Shown here: in pieces, positions 1-8,860 of the stretch | Numbering within the stretch: the first letter of the stretch is position 1 | Layout of the letters: each line of letters begins with the position of its first letter | From: an uncultured Aquimonas sp. | GTDB lineage: Bacteria; Pseudomonadota; Gammaproteobacteria; Xanthomonadales; Xanthomonadaceae | Assembly (NCBI GenBank): GCA_946481615.1 | Contig: CAMLOR010000064.1 | Location: 1 to 14,745, forward strand | Direction of reading: 5' to 3' | DNA length: 14,745 nucleotides | Translations under genes and position numbers: made by a program | Notes under the pieces: generated by a model | The model's input: the letters and a program-made list of their open reading frames with translations, nothing else | What the model was told of the DNA's origin: nothing | Database searches by the model: none

Positions 1-13
1 CGGCATCCCTGCC

Positions 14-32
14 GGCCCCCGCTTCGCGGGCC
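14..32. other. GC-rich hairpin
   Basis: The stem CCCGC (18-22) pairs with GCGGG (26-30) around a TTC loop. It can be extended by GGCC/GGCC-type pairing with a bulge. No T-run follows on either strand, so a rho-independent terminator is not demonstrated. It may belong to a gene beyond the left edge. Confidence 0.3.
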
Positions 33-140
33 TGATCCGTCGACCTGCGGCGGCTACACACATCCCCGAACCCCCGAGCGCCCCCGCGTCCTCCGACCGT
101 CGACGCGACCGGTGCGTGCAGAGCAACCACACGCAACGCC

Positions 141-217
141 GTCATTCCCGCGCAGGCGGGAATCCAGCGACGTTTGCGAGGCGCTTCAACGTCACTGGGT
201 CCCCGCCTTCGCGAGCA
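141..217. repeat. REP-like palindromic interspersed repeat
   Basis: The element opens with GTCATTCCCGC. It contains a perfect 7-bp stem with a 4-nt loop (TTCCCGC at 145-151, GCGGGAA at 156-162). It then folds over a longer range: CCAGCGACGTT (164-174) is the inverse of AACGTCACTGG (188-198) with one mismatch, and the right arm continues as a degenerate CCCCGCCTTCGCG. From general knowledge, repeats starting GTCATTCCCGC and containing GGGAATCCAG are scattered in many copies in Xanthomonadaceae genomes between genes. This copy lies about 40 bases past the end of the operon. The right arm has diverged, so it is an old or degraded copy. A role in 3' end protection or termination is inference. Confidence 0.65.
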
Positions 218-259
218 CCTGCTGTCCACTCAACCCGCCGAAGTACAACCCGGCTGACG

Positions 260-1729
260 TCAGGACAACGCTTGCGCCACGGCGTCAGGCGAGCCATCGC
301 CGAGCGACGTGTACGCCGCGCTCAGCGATTCGACGAACCGGCTGTCCTCTGCGAGCGGACCGAACACCGCGGCGAGGCGCAGGAAGGCCCCGACATCGTG
401 TTGCGCTTCGCCGGTGCAGTGGCGTCCGATCGCCGCTAGCTCCGCGTCGAGCGGGTCCGCCAGTGCGATGCCGCGCTGCGCCTGGCGCCGCACGAACTGC
501 ATCCAGGCCGCCACGGGCAGGCACAGGCGATCGATCGGGCGGCCGGCCGTGAGCGTATCGGCGATCGTGCCGAGGATGCGCACCGGGAGTTTCTGCGAAC
601 CGTCCCACGCGATCTGCGAGAGGCGATGGCGGATCGCCGGATTGCGGAAGCGCTCGAGGATGGCGTCGACGTAGGCGCCGGCGTCGAAACCTTGCGCCTG
701 CAGCCCGGGCGCGATGTCCTGCCGCATCAGCGTCTCGACGAAGGCGGCAAGCCGCGGTTCGCGCATCGCTTCGAACACGGTTTCGATGTCGAGCAGCGAG
801 CCGAGGTAGGCCAGCGTCGAGTGCGGGCCGTTGAGCAGCCGCAGCTTGGCGCGGTCATGGCCGGCGATATCGCCGCTCATCGTGACGCCGGCGCGTTCGA
901 ACGCGGGTCGTCCGAGGCGGAAGTCGTCCTCGATCACCCATTGCGCGTAGGCCTCGCGCTGCACGGGCCAGGCATCGGTCAGGCCGAGTTCCGCCGCCAC
1001 GCGTTCGCGCAAAGCGTCGTCGGTGGCCGGCGTGATGCTGTCCACCATCGAACGCGGAAATGCCGCTTCGCTCTCGATCCAGCGCGCGAGCCCGCCGTCG
1101 ATGCGCTCCGCGAACTGCAGTACGGCACGGCGCAGCTTGCCGCCGTTGTCGGCGAGATTGTCGCAACTGAGCACGGTCCAGGGCGCAAGGCCCGCCTGCC
1201 GTCGCTGCCGCAGCCCGGCGACGAGCCAGCCGATGGCGCTGTCCGGCGTTTCGGGCTGCGCCAGGTCGTGCACGATGTCTGGGTGCGTGAAATCCAGGCC
1301 GGTGTCGCCGAGGCAATAGCCTTTTTCGGTGATCGTCAGCGTTACCAGCCGTACGGCGGGATCGGCGAGGCGTTGCAGCACCGCCGTGCGCTCGTCGCGC
1401 GCGCACAGCACCTCGCGGATCGATCCGATCACCCACAGCTGCGTCTGCGCGCCAAGCAACGCGAGCGTGTACAGACCGTCCTGCGGCCGCAGCGCATCGC
1501 GCACCTCGCGGCTGTGCAGCGACACGGCGCAGATGCCCCAGTCCGGTTCCGCAGCGAGCAGATCGTCGAGGTAGACCGCCTGGTGCGCGCGATGGAAGGC
1601 GCCGGCACCCAGATGCACGATGCCGGTGCGGACCCGCGCGCGGTCGTAGGCCGGACGCGCGATCGTCGCGGGAAGGCCAGGCAACGTCGCATCGCTCAAA
1701 CGCGAAACTGGAAGATCGCGATCGCTCAT
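260..1729 (-). CDS. uxuB: D-fructuronate (D-mannonate:NAD+) oxidoreductase, mannitol dehydrogenase family
   Basis: This 489-residue cytoplasmic enzyme is predicted to interconvert D-fructuronate and D-mannonate with NAD(H), the step after glucuronate isomerisation. It belongs to the polyol-specific long-chain dehydrogenases. The N-terminal dinucleotide fold shows GIVHLGAGAFHRAHQ at about 36-50. The catalytic motif is K295-x4-N300-x2-H303, and N191 lies in SCDNLADNG. These numbers coincide with the catalytic Lys295, Asn300, His303 and Asn191 of Pseudomonas mannitol 2-dehydrogenase. The open frame extends 32 codons further upstream into the GH43 gene, but that part is arginine-rich and implausible. 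I chose the ATG at 1729 because it follows a GAGAG purine tract and starts a normal MSDRDLPVSR N-terminus. It is the last gene of the operon, 34 bases after GH43. A mannitol or other polyuronate dehydrogenase is the alternative, but the adjacent mannonate dehydratase makes fructuronate reductase most likely. Confidence 0.9.
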   Translation of the reverse strand: MSDRDLPVSRLSDATLPGLPATIARPAYDRARVRTGIVHLGAGAFHRAHQAVYLDDLLAAEPDWGICAVSLHSREVRDALRPQDGLYTLALLGAQTQLWVIGSIREVLCARDERTAVLQRLADPAVRLVTLTITEKGYCLGDTGLDFTHPDIVHDLAQPETPDSAIGWLVAGLRQRRQAGLAPWTVLSCDNLADNGGKLRRAVLQFAERIDGGLARWIESEAAFPRSMVDSITPATDDALRERVAAELGLTDAWPVQREAYAQWVIEDDFRLGRPAFERAGVTMSGDIAGHDRAKLRLLNGPHSTLAYLGSLLDIETVFEAMREPRLAAFVETLMRQDIAPGLQAQGFDAGAYVDAILERFRNPAIRHRLSQIAWDGSQKLPVRILGTIADTLTAGRPIDRLCLPVAAWMQFVRRQAQRGIALADPLDAELAAIGRHCTGEAQHDVGAFLRLAAVFGPLAEDSRFVESLSAAYTSLGDGSPDAVAQALS

Positions 1730-1763
1730 CGCGCGCTCTCGGCGTCCGGCAGCCCGGCGCCGA

Positions 1764-3428
1764 TCACGGCGATTCGGCCCGCGCGTACGGGCCCAGCGTG
1801 GCGCCGACGAAACCGCCGGCGACATCCGTGCTCAGGATCGTGGCGTCGTCGTCGCGCACCAGCCAGCGCCAGCCCTCGCCGGCGTCGTAGCCGAACGAGT
1901 AGGCGCCTTCGTTGCCGGCGATTTTCAGACCGAGTTGCGCGCCGGCTTCGAGGCGGGTGGTCGCGATCGTCGCCGGTCCCTTGCCGCCGTCCTTCTCGAG
2001 GAACAATTCGAGCTTTCCGTGTTCGTGCCGCACGCCGAAGAAGTACCCGTGCTGCTCGTTCTGGAAGACGGCGATGCCGGCCGCGGTGCCCTGCTTGCGC
2101 GGCGGCTCCAGCGAGGTGCTGGCCTCGAACACCAGATGTTGCTGGCGACGCGCCAGGAACGACGGATTGCGCGGCGTATCGAGCTTCTCGTCGAGCGGAT
2201 GAATCGTCAACCGGCCGGGATTCGACGCAAGATCGGCCCATTGGCGCTTCGGTACGCGCAGGTGCAACCACGCGCGATCCGGCACGACGGCATCGAACTC
2301 GTCGCGCCAGGTGAAATTGCCGCTCAGCGGCGCCTGCCCGGCGTCACGTTGCGCGAACGAAGGCGCGCGCGAAACCTGCGGAATGGCGCGCCCACCCTCG
2401 AGGATCGTCGGCCATCCATCGCGCCATTCCACAGGCAACAGGAAGGTTTCGCGTCCGGTGTTGTAATGCGTGCCGCCGTAGATGCGGCTGGCGAGGAACA
2501 CCGCCCACCAGCTGCCGTCAGGGCCTTCGATGAGATCCGCATGTCCCGCATTGGTGATCGCGCCGGCACGGTCGGCAGGAAGATCGCGCTGCGTGAGGAT
2601 CGGATTGCCGGCGTAAGGAACGTAAGGCCCCGTCACCTCGCGGCTGCGCAACACCACCTGCGAATGCTGCGGCCCCGTGCCGCCTTCGGCGCAGACGAGG
2701 TAGTACCAGCCTTCGCGCTTGTACAGATGCGGGCCTTCGATCCAGATCGGCCGCTTGGAAAGATCGACGCCGCCGTTGACGACGACTTTCGCCGGGCCCG
2801 CGGGTTGTTGCTTGGCCAGATCGAACTCGCGCAGCCAGATGGCGCGATGGCCGTCGTAGAGCGGCTCGCCCTCGGGCTCGTCGTTGTTGAGCAGCCAGGC
2901 CTTGCCGTCGTCGTCGATGAACAGCGAGGTATCGATGCCGCCCACGGCCGGCAGCCACACCGGATCGGACCATGGGCCGGCCGGATCGGTCGCGGTGACG
3001 AGGTAGTTGCCGCCGTTGTCGACCGCCGTGTTGAGCACGTAGAACGTGCCTTCGTGATAGGAAATCGTCGGCGCGAAGACGCCGCGCGTGATGCGCAGGC
3101 CGTCGAAATCGAGCTGCGACGGGCGCTCGATGACATTCCCGATCTGCTTCCAATGCACGAGGTCCGAGCTTTCGAACACCGGGATGCCGGGGAAATAGGC
3201 GAAGGTCGAGTTGACCAGGTAGAAGCGGCCGCGCGCACGCACCACGGCGGGATCGGGATGGAACCCGGCGAGGATCGGATTGCGGTAATGACCCGGCGGC
3301 AGCGGTGTCTCGAACGCAGTGTCGCGCCCGATGTATTCGAACCAGTCGAAGCGCACCGGCTCGGCCGCAGGCGCCGCGCCGACAAAGGCGGTGCAGAACA
3401 CCAGCGCCGTGCGCATCGCGCGTGCCAT
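1764..3428 (-). CDS. GH43 beta-xylosidase / alpha-L-arabinofuranosidase, exported
   Basis: This 554-residue glycoside hydrolase is predicted to remove xylose or arabinose from the non-reducing end of xylan-derived oligosaccharides in the periplasm. The N-terminus ([24 protein letters not shown]) is a signal peptide, probably cleaved near residues 20-22. An internal Met5 is an alternative start that would give a tighter signal. The five-bladed propeller domain spans roughly 45-350 and shows the GH43 catalytic set: base D59 in FHPDPAV, pKa modulator D166 in GGIDTSLF and acid E231 in WIEGPHLYK. A second beta-sandwich domain at about 370-550 matches the concanavalin-like C-terminal domain of many beta-xylosidases. 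The ATG at 3428 overlaps the TGA of the mannonate dehydratase (TGATG) and has GGGA a few bases upstream, which supports translational coupling. It is probably the equivalent of Xanthomonas gly43E. Xylosidase and arabinofuranosidase cannot be separated from sequence alone. Confidence 0.9.
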   Translation of the reverse strand: MARAMRTALVFCTAFVGAAPAAEPVRFDWFEYIGRDTAFETPLPPGHYRNPILAGFHPDPAVVRARGRFYLVNSTFAYFPGIPVFESSDLVHWKQIGNVIERPSQLDFDGLRITRGVFAPTISYHEGTFYVLNTAVDNGGNYLVTATDPAGPWSDPVWLPAVGGIDTSLFIDDDGKAWLLNNDEPEGEPLYDGHRAIWLREFDLAKQQPAGPAKVVVNGGVDLSKRPIWIEGPHLYKREGWYYLVCAEGGTGPQHSQVVLRSREVTGPYVPYAGNPILTQRDLPADRAGAITNAGHADLIEGPDGSWWAVFLASRIYGGTHYNTGRETFLLPVEWRDGWPTILEGGRAIPQVSRAPSFAQRDAGQAPLSGNFTWRDEFDAVVPDRAWLHLRVPKRQWADLASNPGRLTIHPLDEKLDTPRNPSFLARRQQHLVFEASTSLEPPRKQGTAAGIAVFQNEQHGYFFGVRHEHGKLELFLEKDGGKGPATIATTRLEAGAQLGLKIAGNEGAYSFGYDAGEGWRWLVRDDDATILSTDVAGGFVGATLGPYARAESP

Positions 3429-4693
3429 CACCAGTCCCACATCGCACCGTCTTCCAGGCGCGCGATCGGCAGCTGCTTCGGCGCGTAGGGATACTTCGCC
3501 GCCAGCTGCTCGTCGATCTCCACGCCGTGGCCCGGCGACTCGCCGCAATGCAGGCGACCGTCGCGGAATGCGTAGTCGTGCGGGAACACTTCGTCGGTCT
3601 GCTCCGAGTGGAACATGTACTCCTGGATGCCGAAGTTCGGCACCCAGGTATCGAAGTGCAGCGCCGCGCCCATGCACACCGGCGAAAGATCGGTGGCGCC
3701 GTGGAAGCCGGTGCGCACCTGGTGCAGCGCGGCGAAGTCGGCCAGCCGGCGCACATGCGTGATGCCGCCGGCGTGCACGATCGTGGTGCGGATGTAGTCG
3801 ATCAGCTGGTTCTCGATCAGTTCCTTGCAATCCCAGATCGAGTTGAACACCTCGCCTACCGCGAGCGGCGTGACCGAGTGTTTGCGGATCCACTCGAAGG
3901 ACTTCTGGTTCTCCGCGGGTGTGGCGTCTTCCAGCCAGAACAGGCGATGCGGTTCCAGATCGCGCGCCAGCCGCGCGGCCTCGATCGGCGTGAGACGGTG
4001 ATGCACGTCGTGCAGCAGTTCGACGCCGTTGCCATGGTCCTGGCGCAGGCGCTCGAACAGTTTCGGCACGGTCTCGAGATAGCGCGGCGTGTTCCACACG
4101 GTTTCGACGGGCAGCTCGCTTTCGGCCGGCTCGTAGGGTTTGCCACCGCTGGAAATGCCGTAGGTTTTCTTCACGCCCGGCACGCCGCACTGCGCGCGCA
4201 CCGCGAGGAAGCCGCGCTCGATATATCTGCCGACCTCGTCGCTGGCCTCGGCGATGTCGCGCCCGTTGGCGTGCGCATACACCAGCGCGCCCTCGCGCGA
4301 GCGGCCGCCGAGCAGCCGGTAAAGCGGCAGGCCGGCCATCTTGCCGAGGATGTCCCACAGCGCCACGTCGACCGCGGCGATCGCGGTCATGGTGGCGGGA
4401 CCGCGCCGCCAGTAGGCGCCGCGGTAGAGGAACTGGAAGAGATCCTCGATGCGCCCGGCGTCGCGCCCGATCAGGTTGGGCACGACGTGGTCCTGCAGAT
4501 ACGAAGCGACCGCCAGTTCGCGTCCGTTGAGCGTGGCATCGCCCAGGCCGAAGACGCCGGAGCGTGTCTCGATCTTCAGCGTGACGAAGTTGCGGCCGGG
4601 ACAGGTGACGATCACGCGCGCGGCGACGATCTCGCGTTCGCGTGCCGAGCCCTGCGTGGCGGCGTCGGGGCGGTTGGTTTCGGACATGGGCAT
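3428..4693 (-). CDS. manD: D-mannonate dehydratase, enolase superfamily (ManD type)
   Basis: This 421-residue cytoplasmic enzyme is predicted to dehydrate D-mannonate to 2-keto-3-deoxy-D-gluconate with Mg2+. It has the RspA/ManD architecture: an N-terminal capping domain, then a barrel. Against the characterised Novosphingobium ManD, all key residues occur at a constant offset of 19: R166, Y178, metal ligands D229 (in HDVHHR), E255 (WLEDATPAE) and E281 (AVGEVFN), and general base H231. H331 lies in [11 protein letters not shown]. The CGVPG segment at 169-173 is typical of this family. It is not related in fold to the E. coli-type UxuA, although Xanthomonas annotations often call this gene uxuA. 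The ATG at 4693 overlaps the esterase stop (TGATG), and a second ATG at 4687 is equally possible. Neither has a clear ribosome binding site, so coupling to the upstream gene is likely. Confidence 0.92.
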   Translation of the reverse strand: MPMSETNRPDAATQGSAREREIVAARVIVTCPGRNFVTLKIETRSGVFGLGDATLNGRELAVASYLQDHVVPNLIGRDAGRIEDLFQFLYRGAYWRRGPATMTAIAAVDVALWDILGKMAGLPLYRLLGGRSREGALVYAHANGRDIAEASDEVGRYIERGFLAVRAQCGVPGVKKTYGISSGGKPYEPAESELPVETVWNTPRYLETVPKLFERLRQDHGNGVELLHDVHHRLTPIEAARLARDLEPHRLFWLEDATPAENQKSFEWIRKHSVTPLAVGEVFNSIWDCKELIENQLIDYIRTTIVHAGGITHVRRLADFAALHQVRTGFHGATDLSPVCMGAALHFDTWVPNFGIQEYMFHSEQTDEVFPHDYAFRDGRLHCGESPGHGVEIDEQLAAKYPYAPKQLPIARLEDGAMWDW

Positions 4694-6672
4694 CACCGTT
4701 CGGAAGCGGTGGGAATCGGCAGCTCGAAGGGCCCGGCAGGCAGCCCGGCACCGTCGAACAGCGTGACGATCGGATGATCGGCCCAGGCGTAGCGCACGCG
4801 CCGGGCCTGCCCGGCATCCACCGACTGCAGGACGACTTCGTGACCGCGGATGCGGGCATCGGCCCAGCGGCAGCTGCCGGCTTCGGCGCCGCACAGTTCG
4901 AAGCCGATCGGCCCTTCGGCGCCGTAGGCGACGAGGTCGCCGGTGACATCGCCGAATCCGACGACTACCGCGCCCTTCTCGTGCCGCACCGTCGCCGGTC
5001 TCGGACCCGACGGTGGCAGCGTCTTCTCGCCGAACGCGACGTTGCGCGCGAGGCGCGCCAGGCGACGTCCGAGTTCCTGCTTGTTGGGCGGATGCACGTC
5101 GTAGCGATCGCCGATGTCGATCGTCACGGCGAAACCGTAGTCGTCGTCCTGCTGCGCGTGGCGACGCTGCGCCTCGCGCAGCTGCGCCCAGCCGCTTTCG
5201 CCGGGGCGAGTCGGCGGCACGCCGTAGCCCGCGAGCTGCACGCTGAGGAAGGGCAGACGCGGGCTGAAGCGATCGCGCCAGTCGGCGATCAGCGTCTCCA
5301 GCATCGCGCCGTACTGCGCCGCCTCGAAGGTGTTGGACTCGCCCTGGTACCAGACGATGCCGCGCATTCCGAAGCGCCCGATCGGCGCGATCATGCCGTT
5401 GTAGAGCGTCGAGAGACCGGCGGCCGTGTGCCACGGCGCGCGCGGCGGCCAGGGCGTGTCGGGAGGAACGACGCGGTATTGCCATTCGCCATCGAGCGCG
5501 ACCGCGCTTCCATCGCCCAGCACCAGCTTGTGCGCCTCCGGCGGGCCGACCAGCCCGCCGTCGCGATAGGTGTCGAGCACGTTCACCGCGATCAGGTTTT
5601 CCCCGGCCTTCAGCACGCCGCGCGGGATCGCGTACTGGCGCGGCGCATCCCAGCCGTAGCTGCTGCCGACGCTGCGGCCGTTGACCCAGGCGATGTCGAT
5701 TTCGTCGGCCGCGCCGAGCGACAGCACGGCATCCTGCGCGGCCTGATCCGCGCTGAGCGTGACGCGAGTGCGGTACCAGACCATGCCGTCGAACGCCGCC
5801 AGTTCGGGGATGCCCCAGCGTTCCCACGGTCCCAGCGCACGCGGCGCGGCACGCCAGTCTTTCGCACCGGATCGCTCGCTCCAAGGCTCGTCATCGCGCG
5901 CCATGCCCGGCAGCTCGCGCCACCAGTTCTGCCAGAGCCTGCCCCATTCAGCGGCCGCGGCAACCGGTTCTTCGGCGTAGCGCCCGAGCACCGCCAGTTC
6001 GCCGTCGTAGTCGCCGGTGGCGCGCAAGGCCGCGGCGCTGGTCCAGGCCTGGATGCGCGAGCCGCCCCAGGCCGCCACGATCAAGCCCATCGGCACGTCG
6101 ACGGTCTTCTGCAGTTCGCGCGCGAAGTAGAAGCAGGAGGCCGAAAAATCCGGCACGGTTTCGGGTGCGGCCTTCTTCCATTCGACATCGGTGGCGAACT
6201 CTTCGAGCGCATGCACACTGCCGGTCTCGCCAACGGTGAGCATGCGGATGCGATCGTTCGCGGAACCGGCGATCTCGGCGCGCGAATCCAGCGCGCGATG
6301 CACCTGCAGCACCATGTTCGACTGCCCGGCGCACAGCCATACATCGCCGATCAGCACGTCGTTCGCCTGTTGCGTCCTACCCTCGCTGCTCGCCCGCAGG
6401 ACATGCGGGCCACCTGCAGGCAGCGCGGGTAGCGAGACCTCCCAGCGGCCGGTCTCGTCGGCGCGCGTCCGCACGCTGTTTCCGCCGAGCGAAACCTCGA
6501 CGTCCGCGGCGGAATCGGCATGTCCGTACACGCGGATGGGAGCATCGCGCTGCAGCACCGCATGCTGTTGAAACATCGGGTGCAGGAGGGTGGGTTCGTC
6601 CGGTGCGGCCGCCGCGGGCGCCGTGACGACACCCAGCGCCAACGCAACGGAAAGCGATTTGCCGAGAATCAT
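4693..6672 (-). CDS. Exported SGNH carbohydrate acetylesterase (sialate O-acetylesterase family) with inserted jelly-roll domain
   Basis: This 659-residue esterase is predicted to remove acetyl groups from hemicellulose oligosaccharides in the periplasm. The signal peptide is [24 protein letters not shown], with cleavage near residue 22. Residues 27-105 form a small beta domain ([12 protein letters not shown]). The SGNH catalytic core is split: block I GQSNM carries nucleophile S118, and [10 protein letters not shown] (201-210) fits the oxyanion region. After about 300-405, the core resumes with IVWYQGESN (439-447). The Asp/His pair is probably D525 and H527 in [11 protein letters not shown]. 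The insert ([22 protein letters not shown]...WVNGRSVG...LIAVNVLD) resembles the sugar-binding jelly-roll domain of GH2 enzymes. The start at 6672 has GAGG five bases upstream, overlapping the GH67 stop. An upstream in-frame Met adds nine residues. Family CE20 acetylesterase of Xanthomonas, as I recall it, has a comparable split layout. True sialic acid substrates are unlikely in this xylan operon. Confidence 0.85.
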   Translation of the reverse strand: MILGKSLSVALALGVVTAPAAAAPDEPTLLHPMFQQHAVLQRDAPIRVYGHADSAADVEVSLGGNSVRTRADETGRWEVSLPALPAGGPHVLRASSEGRTQQANDVLIGDVWLCAGQSNMVLQVHRALDSRAEIAGSANDRIRMLTVGETGSVHALEEFATDVEWKKAAPETVPDFSASCFYFARELQKTVDVPMGLIVAAWGGSRIQAWTSAAALRATGDYDGELAVLGRYAEEPVAAAAEWGRLWQNWWRELPGMARDDEPWSERSGAKDWRAAPRALGPWERWGIPELAAFDGMVWYRTRVTLSADQAAQDAVLSLGAADEIDIAWVNGRSVGSSYGWDAPRQYAIPRGVLKAGENLIAVNVLDTYRDGGLVGPPEAHKLVLGDGSAVALDGEWQYRVVPPDTPWPPRAPWHTAAGLSTLYNGMIAPIGRFGMRGIVWYQGESNTFEAAQYGAMLETLIADWRDRFSPRLPFLSVQLAGYGVPPTRPGESGWAQLREAQRRHAQQDDDYGFAVTIDIGDRYDVHPPNKQELGRRLARLARNVAFGEKTLPPSGPRPATVRHEKGAVVVGFGDVTGDLVAYGAEGPIGFELCGAEAGSCRWADARIRGHEVVLQSVDAGQARRVRYAWADHPIVTLFDGAGLPAGPFELPIPTASER

Positions 6673-6679
6673 GGATGCC

Positions 6680-8860
6680 TCACCAATGGCCCGGTGCATG
6701 GGGGAAGGACAGCGACTGGTAGTGCTCGAGCGATCGCGGCGGCGGCGCATGGCCTGCGGGCAGCGGACGGCGTGAGAAGGTCCGGAAATAGGCGATGCTC
6801 GCATCGCGCCACCACTGCGCTTCGCGCTCCTGGATCGCGAGGAAGGCGGCCACCTGGGCGTGGCGTTCGGCATCGATGTGCGACGCCAGCGTGCTCCACG
6901 TGCCGCGCATGCGCTTCACCGCAGCCACGCCGCGGTCGTAATGCACCACCAGCTCGTCCCAGAGGCTGCGGCCGGACGGCATCTTCCAGTCCCAGCGCAG
7001 GCGATGGAACCAGAGCAGGAAACGCTCCGGCACGCGCCGCGGATCGCCGAACTGCTTCGCGAGCGGCGCCGCGTACTGCGCGACCGCATTGCTGCCGCGC
7101 GCGCTGCGGTCGAAGCCGATGCCTTCCTCACTCGCGCGGTGGTAGTAGACCGGCGTCCAGTCCGCGCGCATGCCGCCCGCATCCCAGGGCATGGGGCCGT
7201 AGTGATGGCCGCGGCCCATGAGATGGTGCAGGCCGAGCGGCGTCATGTAGTCCACCGCCGCTTCGCGCGAGGTCATCATCATCTCGACCACGGGTTCGAC
7301 GAACTCCGGCGCGTTCGAGAACGTCATGCGTACCCAGTCCTCGGCGATCACGCGCGAGGATTGCTCCGGATTCCACGCCAGCCGCCCGAACGCATACCAG
7401 TTGGCCTGGTCGAAATGCGAGCCGCTCCAGTTGCGGTCGGTGCCGAGGTTCGCGACCCCGGCCATGCCGGTGAGGCGCTGCCCGTGCAGGGAACCATCGA
7501 TCACCTTCGCGACGGTCGAGCCTTCGCCGGCGGTGCGCGTATCGGCCCGCAACGTTTCCTCGAACAACGTGCCCAGGTAGACGAGGTGCGTGGCGAAGCC
7601 GAGGTATTCCTTGGTGATCTGGAACTCCATCATCAGCGGCGTGCGCGGCATGGCGCCGAACAGCGGATGGAAGGGTTCGCGCGGCTGGAAATCGATCGCG
7701 CCGTTCTTGACCTGCACGATCACGTTGTCGCGGAACTTGCCGTCGAGCGGTACGAACTCGGAATACGCCTGTTTCGCGCGGTCGTCGGGCTGCTCGTTCG
7801 AATAGACGAAGGCGCGCCACATCACCACGCCGTCGTGCGGCGCCAGCGCGTCGGCCAGCAGGTTGGCACCGTCGGCGTGCGTGCGGCCGTAATCCTGCGG
7901 GCCGGGCTGGCCTTCGGAATTGGCCTTGACGAGGAAGCCGCCGAAATCGGGGATGTGGCGATGGATCTCGGCGGCCTTGGCGTGCCACCAGGCGCGCACG
8001 TCGGCATCCAGTGGATCCGCCGTCGGCAGTCCGCCGATCTCCTTCGGCGCGGAGAAACGCGCACTCAGATACACGCGCATCCCGTACGGCCGCAGCACGC
8101 CGGCGATCGCCGCGGCCTTCTCCAGATACATCGGCGTGAGGCTGAGCGCATTGCTGTTGACGTTGTTGAGCACCGTGCCGTTGATGCCGAGCGAGGCGTT
8201 GGCGCGTGCGTAGTCGGTGTAGCGCGGGTCCAGCCAATCCGGCAGGCGGTGCCAGTCCCAGATCGAGAAGCCTGCGTAGCCGCGTTCCACCGTGCGATCG
8301 AGATTGTCCCAGTGATCGAGCACGCGCAGCTGCAGTCGCGGTGCCTCGCGGATGTCGAGCGCGTCCAGGGATCGACCGGTCTGCAGCAGGCGCAGGAAGT
8401 GGAAGGCGCCGTAGAGCGCACCGACATCGCCGCCGCCGACGATCGCCGTGACGGGCCGTCCGTCGATGCGCAGGCTGCGGATCAGATAGCCCTCACGCCC
8501 CAGCTCGCGCGTCGGCTCCGCCAACGCCGCGAGTTGAGGAAGCGAGGCGGGCGTGCCGAGCAGGATCGCGCCGGCCCGCGTCGCCGCCGCGGCCGACGGC
8601 GGCGCTGCACCGAGCAGCCCGCGCAGCCCGCGTTGCAGTTCGTCGCGCGCCGCGCGCAAGCTGGGCGTGTCGCCGGGCGCGACGAGCTGCGTCGCGAAAC
8701 CGCGCGCTTGCTCCGCCTGCTGTGCTGGCAGCGGGCGATAGCGCAGCCACAGTTCGTAGCCGTCTTCGGCGCGTGCGTTGCACGCCGTCATGCACAACCA
8801 GGCCGCCATCACGAAGCGGCCCGCCACCGCATAGCCGGACACGAGCTTTACCGCTACCAT
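6680..8860 (-). CDS. aguA: Alpha-glucuronidase, GH67
   Basis: This 726-residue enzyme is predicted to release (4-O-methyl)-D-glucuronic acid from the terminal xylose of aldouronic acids. It is called agu67A in Xanthomonas. Catalytic residues are recognisable: acid E316 in [12 protein letters not shown], and the paired carboxylates D390 ([11 protein letters not shown]) and E418 (FQITKEYLG). These lie 28 residues apart, exactly as D365 and E393 do in the characterised Cellvibrio enzyme. Full length (about 700) is normal for the family. The N-terminus [33 protein letters not shown] looks like an export signal with an A-R-A cleavage site before E32. The MTAC segment is a possible lipobox, so periplasmic or lipid-anchored are both open. 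The start at 8860 is favoured because a start at Met18 would leave too short a signal. It is the first gene of the five-gene operon, divergent from the LacI regulator. An operator-like sequence lies over its start codon (8846-8859). Confidence 0.95.
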   Translation of the reverse strand: MVAVKLVSGYAVAGRFVMAAWLCMTACNARAEDGYELWLRYRPLPAQQAEQARGFATQLVAPGDTPSLRAARDELQRGLRGLLGAAPPSAAAATRAGAILLGTPASLPQLAALAEPTRELGREGYLIRSLRIDGRPVTAIVGGGDVGALYGAFHFLRLLQTGRSLDALDIREAPRLQLRVLDHWDNLDRTVERGYAGFSIWDWHRLPDWLDPRYTDYARANASLGINGTVLNNVNSNALSLTPMYLEKAAAIAGVLRPYGMRVYLSARFSAPKEIGGLPTADPLDADVRAWWHAKAAEIHRHIPDFGGFLVKANSEGQPGPQDYGRTHADGANLLADALAPHDGVVMWRAFVYSNEQPDDRAKQAYSEFVPLDGKFRDNVIVQVKNGAIDFQPREPFHPLFGAMPRTPLMMEFQITKEYLGFATHLVYLGTLFEETLRADTRTAGEGSTVAKVIDGSLHGQRLTGMAGVANLGTDRNWSGSHFDQANWYAFGRLAWNPEQSSRVIAEDWVRMTFSNAPEFVEPVVEMMMTSREAAVDYMTPLGLHHLMGRGHHYGPMPWDAGGMRADWTPVYYHRASEEGIGFDRSARGSNAVAQYAAPLAKQFGDPRRVPERFLLWFHRLRWDWKMPSGRSLWDELVVHYDRGVAAVKRMRGTWSTLASHIDAERHAQVAAFLAIQEREAQWWRDASIAYFRTFSRRPLPAGHAPPPRSLEHYQSLSFPHAPGHW
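8846..8859 (-). promoter_or_regulatory. Degenerate xyl-box over the GH67 start codon
   Basis: Read on the minus strand the site is TGGTAGCGGTAAAG. It matches the Xanthomonas xyl-box TGGTAGCGCTAACA, perfectly present at 12982-12995 in this window, at 11 of 14 positions, with the left half intact. It begins on the second base of the GH67 start codon and covers codons 1-5. If bound by the LacI-type regulator it would block early transcription of the operon. Because it is coding sequence and lacks one good half-site, a chance match is possible. Confidence 0.4.

Larger units (their letters stand above)
1..259. other. Gene-free left edge downstream of the operon
   Basis: I see no supported gene here. 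Short open frames exist on both strands but have the arginine/proline-rich composition of out-of-frame GC-rich DNA, and they run through a palindromic repeat. The stretch holds a short GC hairpin (14-32) and a long palindromic repeat (141-217). It lies just downstream of the last gene of the minus-strand operon, so its structures could act as 3' end or mRNA-stability elements. No classical terminator with a T-run follows the fructuronate reductase stop codon. Confidence 0.6.

Noticed and set aside
626..2314. Long plus-strand open frame antisense to uxuB and GH43
   Set aside because: GC-rich codon usage leaves antisense frames open. The translation has no recognisable domain, and the minus-strand genes have full catalytic motifs.
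1764..4949. A 1061-codon open frame on the minus strand that appears to fuse two proteins
   Set aside because: Only the part from 3428 down is GH43. The upstream part is an out-of-frame shadow of the mannonate dehydratase and esterase, with arginine/alanine-rich sequence and no domain.
8809..8860. Alternative GH67 start at Met18 (8809), which would leave the operator-like site outside the coding region
   Set aside because: It would give a signal peptide of only about 14 residues with no positive N-terminus; the longer form has Lys5 and Arg15 before the hydrophobic stretch.
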